From: Dyadobacter pollutisoli
GTDB lineage: Bacteria > Bacteroidota > Bacteroidia > Cytophagales > Spirosomataceae
Assembly (NCBI RefSeq): GCF_026625565.1
Contig: NZ_CP112998.1
Span: forward strand, 1,428,501 to 1,492,500
Direction of reading: 5' to 3'
Length of the DNA stretch: 64,000 nucleotides
Positions 18,518 through 26,265 of this stretch are shown here, in pieces (the first letter of the stretch is position 1; every line of letters starts with the position of its first letter). The notes below the pieces were generated by a model that searched no databases, was not told where the DNA came from, and worked only from the letters and a program-made list of their open reading frames with translations. The position numbers and the translations under genes were made by a program.

Positions 18518-18996
18518 TGCTTACCTGAGGAGTCGGGGACTTGTGCACTGCTTAACACCGGTAACCGGTTGTAGTCGATCCAGTAATGGCATATCGTTTC
18601 AAGCAGATATTTCAATGCTTCAAATTCGAGAGGCTTTGTGATAAAGGAACTCGCTCCGGCATCATAGCAACTTTGAATGTCTTCGGCTGAGGAACTGTGC
18701 GTAAGAATGACCACAGGAATGGTACTCCATTTGGTCACGATGTTGTCGGGTGTTCTGCGGATCAGTTTAAGTAATTCCAGACCGTCGATTGCCGGCATTT
18801 TAAGGTTCATCACAATCAGGGCAGGTCGTCTGCCCACGTAATCTGGCGAAGATTGCAATACCAAAAACTGATAAAGCTCCATCCCACCCTGGAACGACCG
18901 TAAATGATAGTTGGGCAGGAATTGTTTGAAGATCGTTCTGACCAGCAAACGGTAGTCGGCCGAATCGTCTACCAAATAGATTTCCATTTGACTCAT
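18514..18996 (-). CDS. Stand-alone receiver-domain protein with Asn at the phosphorylation site
   Basis: A 160-aa CheY-like protein without output domain, read from MSQMEIYLVDDS at 18996; the upstream Met at 19041 adds an unconserved tail. The acidic pair DD (residues 10-11), the switch Thr (VVILTHSSS) and Lys (FITKPLEF) are present. However, the residue that should be the phospho-Asp is Asn64: the motif is LIVMNLKMPAIDG, codon AAC at 18805-18807 on the minus strand. Such pseudo-receivers cannot be phosphorylated in the usual way and may act constitutively or by protein contact (known for atypical receivers; inference here). The long insert and tail ICHYWIDYNRLPV resemble Rcp1-type regulators that partner with separate hybrid kinases. 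Confidence 0.85.
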   Translation of the reverse strand: MSQMEIYLVDDSADYRLLVRTIFKQFLPNYHLRSFQGGMELYQFLVLQSSPDYVGRRPALIVMNLKMPAIDGLELLKLIRRTPDNIVTKWSTIPVVILTHSSSAEDIQSCYDAGASSFITKPLEFEALKYLLETICHYWIDYNRLPVLSSAQVPDSSGKH

Positions 18997-19252
18997 ATGA
19001 ATTTCTAGCCAGTTTGGGGCATTTTTACCGCCGTTAGTCAAAAAATGTGCCAGTCACAGAGATCGAGTTGCGGACGAATCACACGGGGACATAAATGCTC
19101 AGAGTGGAAAATAAGTTGCCCGAATCGTATCCAGGCTCGCATTGTGGCAGCCTCCTCTTGCCGGTCCGTCTCGTTTTGCGCCCCGTTTGCTGTTCCAGCG
19201 CCCAGCCCGTCCATCCGGTTGTGGCATAGTTATTTATCGATCCAGCGAATGC
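18997..19252. other. Stretch without a recognisable gene
   Basis: Short open frames exist on both strands but none has a plausible start, motif or length. It leads directly into the oxidoreductase fragment at 19253 and probably contains more of the same decayed gene. Confidence 0.4.
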
Positions 19253-19372
19253 GTGCCCATTGAAACGGGTATCCGGGATTTGCAGATCATTGAGGATGTT
19301 TGTGAGTCCGCACGAAAAGGAGAGCGGAGCACACCGTATCTGGCTGAAAGCGTCCATTTACCCGAACTATGA
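19253..19372 (+). pseudogene. C-terminal fragment of a Gfo/Idh/MocA-type oxidoreductase
   Basis: The frame ends VPIETGIRDLQIIEDVCESA followed by RKGERSTPYLAES and TGA at 19370. Sugar dehydrogenases of this family often end with a helix of the form EtGlrDvqimEaiyeSArtGkrv, so this is likely the last 35-40 residues of one. The NAD-binding Rossmann part is absent upstream. The stop overlaps the ATG at 19369 of the next gene. Confidence 0.4.
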
Positions 19373-20001
19373 TTTTGAAATTTAATACAGCAACAATGGA
19401 AGCAAAAAACTATACGGGAGCCATTCCCGAAAATCAGCAAGGGAGCCGGATTGATGTCGGCAGCAAGAAAGAGCTGGCGTCGGTGGACGAGGCCATTGGT
19501 TTATTTGAAGTGGCTGGCAGCCGCCTGTTGAATGTAAATAGCTGGCAAGGTCTGGCCAGCGACAGCCTTGCCCGGTTCAGGCTGTTCGACGTATACGGTG
19601 ACCCGGTGGACGGTCCGGCCCGCGAAGGATTGCTGATACGGATCGATATTCCCGGCCCCGGCACCGATGTGGCCGGGGGGTATGACTGGGTGAAAATTGA
19701 AGAGATCAGTAAATATGAGTCTGGACAAGTGCAAAGCCTGGCCATCCGTGTTCGGCCGACCCAGGCGCCGGATAGTAGGGGAGTAACAGCTCATTTTTAT
19801 TCAGACCAGTCTACCAGTACATTCACCGTAACCAGGGAGCAGACTACGGTTACCGCGGCGGTTTACGACCGCAACATTGAAACCAATAAAGAATCGGCCA
19901 ATGTCGTGGACCGTGTACGAAATGCAGTAACAAGCTTCGCTGGGCAAAAAGTGTTTTCAAAAGTACAGTGGCAGTCTCTTGCCGACGGGTTGATCGGCTA
20001 G
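19369..20001 (+). CDS. Hypothetical protein, 210 aa (201 aa from the second Met)
   Basis: No family recognised. The product is acidic to neutral, soluble and lacks a signal peptide or membrane segment. It begins MILKFNTATMEAKNYTG; MEAKNYTG at 19396 is an equally good start. Visible order: a short helix (VDEAIGLFEVAGSRLLNVNS), a beta-rich middle with RFRLFDVYGDPVDGPAREGL and LLIRIDIPGPG then WVKIEEIS (charged strand pattern), a region of VRPTQAPDSRG and HFYSDQSTSTFTVTREQTTV, and a C-terminal helix RVRNAVTSFAGQKVFSKVQW. The uninterrupted frame and even amino-acid composition indicate a real gene surviving in a decayed region. It faces the broken HD gene, with 12 nt between stops. Confidence 0.6.
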   Translation: MILKFNTATMEAKNYTGAIPENQQGSRIDVGSKKELASVDEAIGLFEVAGSRLLNVNSWQGLASDSLARFRLFDVYGDPVDGPAREGLLIRIDIPGPGTDVAGGYDWVKIEEISKYESGQVQSLAIRVRPTQAPDSRGVTAHFYSDQSTSTFTVTREQTTVTAAVYDRNIETNKESANVVDRVRNAVTSFAGQKVFSKVQWQSLADGLIG

Positions 20002-20013
20002 TAAGAAGTTTTT

Positions 20014-20578
20014 TTACAGTTTTCGAAGTGCTTCCAACACCACCTGTTTCGCTTTTTGATGCAGCTCAGGATTCCCCTTGTCCAATGCCGCAAGGATCTG
20101 AATGTATTCTTTCAATAAAACATAGGCAAAGCTTTTGTCGTTCTCTGCGATTTCAACACTGTTATCTATGACATCCGCATACTTGACGGTTTGCGCATTG
20201 GCTGATATACCCGTCAGGCGCTCCAGCTCCTTGGATTTTCGCGTTCGTCGGTTCCATTGCGGGTAGTCCTTTTTAATGTAAACATCGGTCAATTCGATGA
20301 CGTACCGCAGGGTTTGCCTGGCATCATTTTGGGACATGGTCATTTTGGGACATGGTCATTGCCAAAAACTCGCCCAATTCCAGTTGGGTTACTGCCGTAT
20401 CTTCGAGTACATCATGTAGAAGCGCTGCTGCATGTATACAATGGTCGGTTGTAAATTGTATGCATGTTTTCATAACTCTTCGGGGATGCACCATGTAAGG
20501 GTCAGGAGCATATTTGCGCCGCTGACCGTGATGGGCTTTGGCGGCAAAGTCATAAACCCTTTTCAGCATTGTATTCAT
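20014..20578 (-). pseudogene. HD-domain phosphohydrolase frameshifted by a 16-bp tandem duplication
   Basis: Two overlapping minus-strand frames (20324-20578 and 20014-20343) are halves of one gene. The first half has the HD hydrolase opening AAKAHHGQRRKYAPDPYMVH and the metal-binding AALLHDVLEDT, as in RelA/SpoT-type and nucleotide phosphohydrolases. The second half supplies the helical remainder from MTMSQNDARQTLRYVIELTD to LEALRKL. An exact 16-bp direct repeat at the junction shifts the frame; removing one copy joins the halves perfectly (LGEFLAMTMSQNDARQT), giving a 182-aa protein. Both halves otherwise look intact, so the lesion is recent or reversible. The family hydrolyses phosphorylated nucleotides; the exact substrate is unknown. 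Confidence 0.8.
20325..20356 (+). repeat. Exact 16-bp tandem duplication inside the HD gene
   Basis: CATTTTGGGACATGGT occurs twice head to tail (20325-20340 and 20341-20356) and is followed by CATTGCC. Because 16 is not a multiple of 3, it disrupts the HD-domain reading frame. Loss of one unit would restore it. Confidence 0.95.
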
Positions 20579-20661
20579 GAAAGGACTTTATCGTGGATTA
20601 CTATCGATTAGGCACAAATAGCAATTGAATTGCGTCTATATCCCTGATTTCGAAATTCCAG

Positions 20662-21303
20662 TTAAAGCTTATTTTCACAGCCATGAAAGTAAACGCGTTC
20701 CCGATCAGGAGCCATTCTGCCGGCATTCTTTGCGAAATCTGCTAGGCCCTTGGCCATCTTTTGGGCGGTTTCAGCGTACTCCTTCTCGTATTCGGCCAAA
20801 AGTTTTGTCCTTGTGGTTTTCGCTCCTTTTATATGGGCCGCACTGAGTACTGAAAGAGTGCAATAAGGTGGTAACGTAACACCAAGAGCATTGAAGAAAT
20901 TGCCGATACTTCCGATGATGTGTTGGGCCCCGTCCGAATCGCCGGTGACAACGATGCCGCCCGCTTTATTGGCGAGTAGCGATTCCTTCCCTTCCGAAAT
21001 CTGATCATTGATTTCGTCCAGCCTTTCAATAGCTTTCTGGGTTTCAGAGGAATGGTTGGACCACCAGATGGGTGTGGCAAAGATCATGATGTCCGCTGCC
21101 TGGATTTTTTTCATAATAGCTGGCCAGCCATCCTGCCCACCCATATCCAGGTAGGTTCCTGGCGGAATATTGTGGGTGACGAGTTTGACGGTTTCGACGG
21201 TTACACCTTCTTTTTCAAGGTACCCTGTCAGAAAATCGCAGAGCGTTTCGGTGTTTGACAGCCCTTCGCTTTTTAAAGTCCCCAGTAAGATAATAGCCTT
21301 CAT
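20662..21303 (-). CDS. NAD(P)H-dependent FMN reductase / flavodoxin-family oxidoreductase
   Basis: A 213-aa cytosolic flavoprotein. It begins with strand 1 and the phosphate loop MKAIILLGTLKSEGLSNTET, the place where FMN-reductase family proteins bind the FMN phosphate. The second flavin-contact motif IMIFATPIWWSNHSSETQK follows, then GGIVVTGDSDGAQHIIGSI, all characteristic of the iron-sulfur-flavoprotein/NADPH-dependent FMN reductase fold. The last ~60 residues are a helical tail. Substrate and partner are not evident. It is monocistronic, starting 115 nt beyond the beta-helix gene's stop on the same strand. Confidence 0.85.
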   Translation of the reverse strand: MKAIILLGTLKSEGLSNTETLCDFLTGYLEKEGVTVETVKLVTHNIPPGTYLDMGGQDGWPAIMKKIQAADIMIFATPIWWSNHSSETQKAIERLDEINDQISEGKESLLANKAGGIVVTGDSDGAQHIIGSIGNFFNALGVTLPPYCTLSVLSAAHIKGAKTTRTKLLAEYEKEYAETAQKMAKGLADFAKNAGRMAPDRERVYFHGCENKL

Positions 21304-21418
21304 TTCTCTTTCATAGTTTGTTGACAGCCCGATAGTGGGCAGAAACTTTTACCCATAAAATGCATTCCAGCTTTTGAAGACGAGCTAATTTGTTTCCCTG
21401 GAAATGGGATTCCGGCAA

Positions 21419-22954
21419 TCAGGGAAGCTGATGCGCCCCCCTGCTGATCCGGTTGTTAATTACTCTGTTGCCGCCATCAATGTCTTCATCCCCCTGAATA
21501 TCAGACGAGATTAGTATTCCTGAATTACGTGCAGGCGATGTGGGAAGAATATGTAAATCGGGAAGCTTGATATTGATAAAATTGGGATCGATACCCGCCA
21601 GCGACGAGGCATCATCCTGACAGGCAGCCTGCCAGGCGCTGAAATTGTTGTAAGCTATGTTGTTCCATGACCAGCTGTTGATGCCGGTGGAAAAGTAAAT
21701 ATTGTAGTCAATTCTGTTATTGCTGCCGTCGGTACTTTGTTTGTTGATAAAAACACCTTTCTCTGCCCGGGCGTAGAGAATGTTGTTGTGGATCACATTG
21801 TCATGGCAGTCAGCTGTTATCCGGATTTCACCTTCTATTTCGCCGGAATATCCTAAATCCCGGTTATTGAAAAAAGTAGTGTTGTTAATCACATAACAGT
21901 TGCGGGTGCCGCCTCCGGTATAGCCGATATACCCGCCCAGGTAAATACCACCTAGTGAGTTATTATAAACGAAGTTATTACGGACAATGCAATCCCTGGT
22001 CGGGAAGTTATTGGTTTCGCTTACAATACCGATTCCCCTGCCGTTATCGTGTACTTTATTCCTTTCAACAATGATATTTCGGGCGCCGTCCACATAAATC
22101 CCGATCGCACCATTGTGCTGGCTGTAAGCGGGTACCGGGCCTTTGGTACCATCCAAATTATACACTTCATTTTCGCTGATCAGGCCGTTTTTGGCAAAGT
22201 TATATGCCGGAACGGAGTTGGCAGCGTAGCCCCCAGCCGCCACGATACCTATATTTTCACCGTTATAAATTTTGTTTTTGCGGATTGTAAAGCCGTCTAC
22301 ATGTCCGTTGATCGTAAGATTTTCGCTGTAACCGGTATTGCAATCGTGGATCTCGTTTTCCTCAATTAGAATATCGGTGATGGCCGTATTAGTATTTCCT
22401 CTTACTTCTATGCCGTGGCCGCTTCTGCCGTCTGCCGCCGCGGCATTGTTCTCAATGTTGAAGACCTTGTTTTTACGAATGGTAATATGTGCGGAAGTTC
22501 CGTCCACAATGATGCCATTGACATCCACCCATGGAGCCGAACTTTTGAAATTTGAAATCGTGAACCCTTCCAGTATGATATAGTTCACATTTCTGATCAT
22601 CACCAGCGCGTCTTTTCCGGTTACCGTCAATCCGGTCCCGTCAATGGCGGGCGCTTCACCGGGAAAGGCTTTGAGTGTGACGTATTTTCCTGGCCGGCCG
22701 GATTTTGGAAATATTATTTTCTCATGAAACGCTCCCTTTCTGACAAAAACAGTGTCTCCCGGAGCAGCCACGTTCAGTGCTTTATTAATACTTTGAAACG
22801 GAGCGCTAATCGTTCCTGCTTCCGAGTCATTTCCCGAAGGTGAAACGTAGTATACAGCCCGGCTGGAAGCTTCTACTTTCGGGTATACCGTGCGTGGTTT
22901 TTTGCAGGAAAGTAAACTGATAACAAAAAAGAAGGAAAATATTCTAACTAACAT
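21419..22954 (-). CDS. Right-handed parallel beta-helix lipoprotein, putative polysaccharide lyase/hydrolase
   Basis: A 511-aa lipoprotein with lipobox SLLSC followed by KKPRTV. It opens with the DUF1565-type motif YYVSPSGNDSEAGTISAPFQ, SINKALNVAAPGDTVFVRKG, common to pectate-lyase-like beta-helices. About ten coils follow, rich in Asn ladders and Ile (NGIIVDGTSAHITIRKNKVF, GHGIEVRGNTNTAITDILIE, NIIVERNKVHDNGRGIGIV). The C-terminus has the frequent SPARNSGI...DIDGGNRVINNRISRGAHQ signature. Such proteins cleave uronic-acid polymers or bind them; catalytic residues cannot be assigned without a structure. Last gene of the PUL 2 cluster, separated from the NHL gene by a long hairpin. Confidence 0.8.
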   Translation of the reverse strand: MLVRIFSFFFVISLLSCKKPRTVYPKVEASSRAVYYVSPSGNDSEAGTISAPFQSINKALNVAAPGDTVFVRKGAFHEKIIFPKSGRPGKYVTLKAFPGEAPAIDGTGLTVTGKDALVMIRNVNYIILEGFTISNFKSSAPWVDVNGIIVDGTSAHITIRKNKVFNIENNAAAADGRSGHGIEVRGNTNTAITDILIEENEIHDCNTGYSENLTINGHVDGFTIRKNKIYNGENIGIVAAGGYAANSVPAYNFAKNGLISENEVYNLDGTKGPVPAYSQHNGAIGIYVDGARNIIVERNKVHDNGRGIGIVSETNNFPTRDCIVRNNFVYNNSLGGIYLGGYIGYTGGGTRNCYVINNTTFFNNRDLGYSGEIEGEIRITADCHDNVIHNNILYARAEKGVFINKQSTDGSNNRIDYNIYFSTGINSWSWNNIAYNNFSAWQAACQDDASSLAGIDPNFINIKLPDLHILPTSPARNSGILISSDIQGDEDIDGGNRVINNRISRGAHQLP

Positions 22955-22978
22955 TGGGGATAGGCTGTGATGTTGACA

Positions 22979-23024
22979 AGCCCGGACGGATGTTTGCCGG
23001 TAAAAGCTTACATCTGTCCGGGCT
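22979..23024 (-). terminator. Strong hairpin between NHL and beta-helix genes
   Basis: AGCCCGGACGGATGT (22979-22993) and ACATCTGTCCGGGCT (23010-23024) pair over 15 positions with one G-U, with a 16-nt loop. It follows the NHL gene stop (23039) on the minus strand and precedes the beta-helix start at 22954. On the minus strand the following sequence (TTGTCAAC) is not a clear U-tract, so partial termination or an mRNA-end function are both possible. Confidence 0.6.
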
Positions 23025-23038
23025 ATTTTAAATCATAT

Positions 23039-24355
23039 TTATTCCGATACAATCTTTCTGACGCGGTTGTTTATTTTGTCGAGCACATATACGGTTCCGT
23101 TTTTGTCTACTGCTACGCCGGTCGGGGCGCTGAAAGCAGCAGCTTCTCCGACGGCATCCGCATAACCAGCACTTGCTGACCCGGCAAGCGTGCTTACCAG
23201 CCAGTTGTCGGGCTGGATCAGGCGGATACTTTGATCGCTATTGTAGGAACCTCCATCCCAGGTGCCATTTCCTGCAATGTATATGTTTGAATTTGAGTCT
23301 ACCGCCAATCCCCAGGGACTGGAAAATCGGGCGACATTACCTGCTCCATTTGCATATCCGGACACGCCAAGCTTGCCGGCAATGATATTGTTTTCCCAGG
23401 TGCCAGCCGTGAATTTGCGTACCACCTGCTCTCCATTCATCGATACGTAAAGATTTCCTGCCGGATCAAAACCAAGTCCTGCCGGGTAGGTCAAGCCAGA
23501 TACAATCGGTTTGCCGGTAACGCCCTTAGCAGTAACCGGATAAATATTTCCCGAGGGACTGCAGCTTGAATAATAAACAAACCCTGAGACCTTGTCAAAA
23601 GCGATACTCCACGGCTCCTGATTTGCCATTGCCCATGTCGTGCAAGTGCCGTCCGGCGTTATCTGACGAATATCCCCATTGCCAGGGTCAACCGAGTACA
23701 GGTTGCCCTGGGTGTCAATGGTGAGAGAATATGGGATTGAAAACTTGGCTGCTGCGCCTTTACCGTCCGCATAGCCGGAACTGCCAGGATCACCGGCCAG
23801 GGTTGTTACATTCCCCAGGCTATCAATTTTGCGGATGCAGTGGTTTCCCGGATCGGCTACGAATACATTCAGTTTATCGTCTACCACAATTCCTGAGCTT
23901 CTGTACCAGAGCTCTCCCGAGAAATTAAACATGGCATCGGCTCCCTTTCCATTGGCGAAACCGGCCTTTCCCGAACCCGCCAGTGTGGAAACTGTCCGGG
24001 TATAATTGTATGTGAAAATGTCGGTGCTTGTAACGGTATTGGTGCCAATTGTAACCACCAATGGCCCTGAGCCAACGCTTTTGGGGACGACGGCCATTAC
24101 CTGGTTACCATTTGTGCCCACGATTTTAAGGGGGACATTGTTGATCGTGACATGCATCTGCGATGTATCGATCGAAAAGTTGCTTCCGTTGATCAGGATT
24201 TCGGTGCCACCGCTTCCCTGAGCGGGTAAAAAGCTTTCGATCTTGATCGGTGCGGAAGGGTTGTGCTCGAAAGGATCTTCTTCGCAGCTGGCCAGAAAGG
24301 CTATGGCCAGACAATATTTTACAATCAGTCTAATTGACTTATAATTTACCATCAT
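23039..24355 (-). CDS. IPT/TIG plus NHL-repeat surface lipoprotein
   Basis: A 438-aa lipoprotein (signal peptide, lipobox FLASC then EEDPFE). An N-terminal IPT/TIG domain (IKIESFLPAQGSGGTEILIN to about residue 115) is followed by a six-bladed NHL beta-propeller. Blades show the repeating pattern GxxGxADGxGxxAxFxxPxGixVDxxGNiYVaDxxNhxIRKI (for example VDDKLNVFVADPGNHCIRKI and VDKNGTVYVLDKINNRVRKI) with interblade TLAGDPGSSGYADGKGAAAK. Proteins of this make-up are common directly after SusD in Bacteroidota PULs and take the SusE/F place as glycan-binding surface proteins. It starts 48 nt after the SusD stop, in the same operon. Confidence 0.85.
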   Translation of the reverse strand: MMVNYKSIRLIVKYCLAIAFLASCEEDPFEHNPSAPIKIESFLPAQGSGGTEILINGSNFSIDTSQMHVTINNVPLKIVGTNGNQVMAVVPKSVGSGPLVVTIGTNTVTSTDIFTYNYTRTVSTLAGSGKAGFANGKGADAMFNFSGELWYRSSGIVVDDKLNVFVADPGNHCIRKIDSLGNVTTLAGDPGSSGYADGKGAAAKFSIPYSLTIDTQGNLYSVDPGNGDIRQITPDGTCTTWAMANQEPWSIAFDKVSGFVYYSSCSPSGNIYPVTAKGVTGKPIVSGLTYPAGLGFDPAGNLYVSMNGEQVVRKFTAGTWENNIIAGKLGVSGYANGAGNVARFSSPWGLAVDSNSNIYIAGNGTWDGGSYNSDQSIRLIQPDNWLVSTLAGSASAGYADAVGEAAAFSAPTGVAVDKNGTVYVLDKINNRVRKIVSE

Positions 24356-24403
24356 TTTAAATGTTTTGGTTCTATATCAGAAATTCAGAATGTCTGTTTG
24401 TGT

Positions 24404-26245
24404 TTACCAGCCCGGATTCTGTACCAACGCCCGGTCTCTTTCGATATCCGTCTGCTGGATTGGGAAAAGGTACATTTTATCATTCCAGGTACGTTTTTGA
24501 AATAAGGTGCGGGTATAAAATCCGGTGAAGGAAAACCCTGCCCCGCGGTCGTCAGCATTGACATTCATGGAATAGATAGTCTGATACTCCGGTTTGCCAA
24601 GTAATAATCTCCTGACCAGCGTGTTGTACCTATCGTCTTCAAAACACAATTCAACCTGCCTTTCGCGAAGAATAAATTCCCTCATCCGTTCTTTATTTCC
24701 CACTGCCTCAGGATATACCTTATCAATGCCCGGAAGGCCTGCACGTTCACGCACCAGATTCAGATAGCGCACGATGTCTGCATTAGTGGGATCGTACTCG
24801 TTGAGCGCTTCCACATAGTTGAGCAGGATCTCTGCGTAACGCATTAATATATACGGCCCTTGATAAGAAGATGCGTCATAGCGGATATTATCGTTGGGAC
24901 TAATCCGTTTCAATGCGTCGTAACCTGTAATGTTGTTGCTACCGGCCGATTTTTGTCCTGATTTCCCAGTATAATAAAGCTCTATTTTACCGGTACCGTC
25001 TGCATTGGAAGGGGAGGAGTAATAGTTTTTGTCATCTGTGGTCGGGGCAGGTAGTACCGGCCGTCCGTTGTATTGGATGTAGGCGTAAAAGCGCGGTTCT
25101 CTGTTGGCATACATGTTCCATTGCCCTTTTTTATGCTCCCAGTATTTGGTTCCGTCCGCCATGGAAAACCCGCTTTCCACATATCCCGACTTGGCGTCGT
25201 TGATGGTTCGTCCATTGCTGGTAGAGAATGCATCCACCAGATTTTGTGTTGCATTGTACATATTATAGCCGCCAGGGCCCGGGGAAGCACATTTTGTAAA
25301 TCCCCATCTTGACCAGTTGGTTTTACCAAATATGATTTCGTTGTTCCAGGTCGTCAGAAATATATTGCGGACTGAAAGGTATGGGTCAAATGTGTCGTCT
25401 CCGGAATCCAAATTGGTATATAAACGGTAAGCTCCTGATTCAATAACTGCTTTTGCAGCATCGGCTGCTGTCTTCCATTTGTTTGCATCATAACTTAGTG
25501 GGGCCAAACTGGTTCCGTCAGGGTTTTTGAAAGCCGAAAAAGCCGGGTTACCATTCCACAATGGACTGGCTGCAAGAATCGCCATTTGTGCTTTTACAGC
25601 CAGACAGGCACCTTGTGTCGGCCTTCCGTAGTTACTCGATGATGACCATTGAAGTGGTAAGTTTGCAGCTGCCAAATCCATTAATTCATTGATATGGGCC
25701 ACACATTCTTCAAAGGGCGCGCGGGGATATTGGTTAAAGTCTTCGTCCTGGCTTAGGACGCCTGTCAGTTTTACGAAAGGTCCGTACTGCTGTAATATTT
25801 TCCAGTAAAACCATCCGCGCAGAAACAGCACTTCGGATTTATATTGCTTTTTGAGCTCATCACTCAAAAGCTCGGAGGGGACCCTGTCCACATTGTCTTC
25901 AAAGATGAACGACTTTCGGATGCCGGTATAGTAATCGCCCCAGGTATAATAATACCAGCTGGCCGCACTCCAGTTCCCGCTTACGATCTGGCGGGCGTTG
26001 ACGGTTGCGATATTGACCGATGATTCATCGGTAACGCCCATGCACCGGTAGTCGCCACCGTCGCCACCTGCCTGGATATAAGAGTAAATGTTATGCAAAT
26101 AGGCTTCTGCATTTGCTCTTGTCTGCCAGATCTGATCTCCGGTCAGCAGGTTGTCGGGCTGCTGGTCCAGGTAATCGCAGGAAGAAATCGCAATCAGCAG
26201 GCACAAGGTGGTCAAAAGTTGAAAAAGTTTATGATTGATCTTCAT
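24404..26245 (-). CDS. SusD/RagB-family lipoprotein (PUL 2)
   Basis: The 613-aa product begins with lipobox LIAISSC followed by DYLDQQPDNLLTGDQIWQTR, the standard SusD start. Conserved helices follow: SEVLFLRGWFYWKILQQYG, LAVKAQMAILAASPLWNGNP and ILMRYAEILLNYVEALNEYD. The C-terminal RERQVELCFEDDRYNTLVRR and YLFPIQQTDIERDRALVQNP are the family end motifs. It binds the glycan at the cell surface with the SusC encoded 20 nt upstream. Length is slightly above the family average because of extra loops after residue 250. Confidence 0.95.
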   Translation of the reverse strand: MKINHKLFQLLTTLCLLIAISSCDYLDQQPDNLLTGDQIWQTRANAEAYLHNIYSYIQAGGDGGDYRCMGVTDESSVNIATVNARQIVSGNWSAASWYYYTWGDYYTGIRKSFIFEDNVDRVPSELLSDELKKQYKSEVLFLRGWFYWKILQQYGPFVKLTGVLSQDEDFNQYPRAPFEECVAHINELMDLAAANLPLQWSSSSNYGRPTQGACLAVKAQMAILAASPLWNGNPAFSAFKNPDGTSLAPLSYDANKWKTAADAAKAVIESGAYRLYTNLDSGDDTFDPYLSVRNIFLTTWNNEIIFGKTNWSRWGFTKCASPGPGGYNMYNATQNLVDAFSTSNGRTINDAKSGYVESGFSMADGTKYWEHKKGQWNMYANREPRFYAYIQYNGRPVLPAPTTDDKNYYSSPSNADGTGKIELYYTGKSGQKSAGSNNITGYDALKRISPNDNIRYDASSYQGPYILMRYAEILLNYVEALNEYDPTNADIVRYLNLVRERAGLPGIDKVYPEAVGNKERMREFILRERQVELCFEDDRYNTLVRRLLLGKPEYQTIYSMNVNADDRGAGFSFTGFYTRTLFQKRTWNDKMYLFPIQQTDIERDRALVQNPGW

Positions 26246-26265
26246 GAGATTCTCTTTTTAGATTA

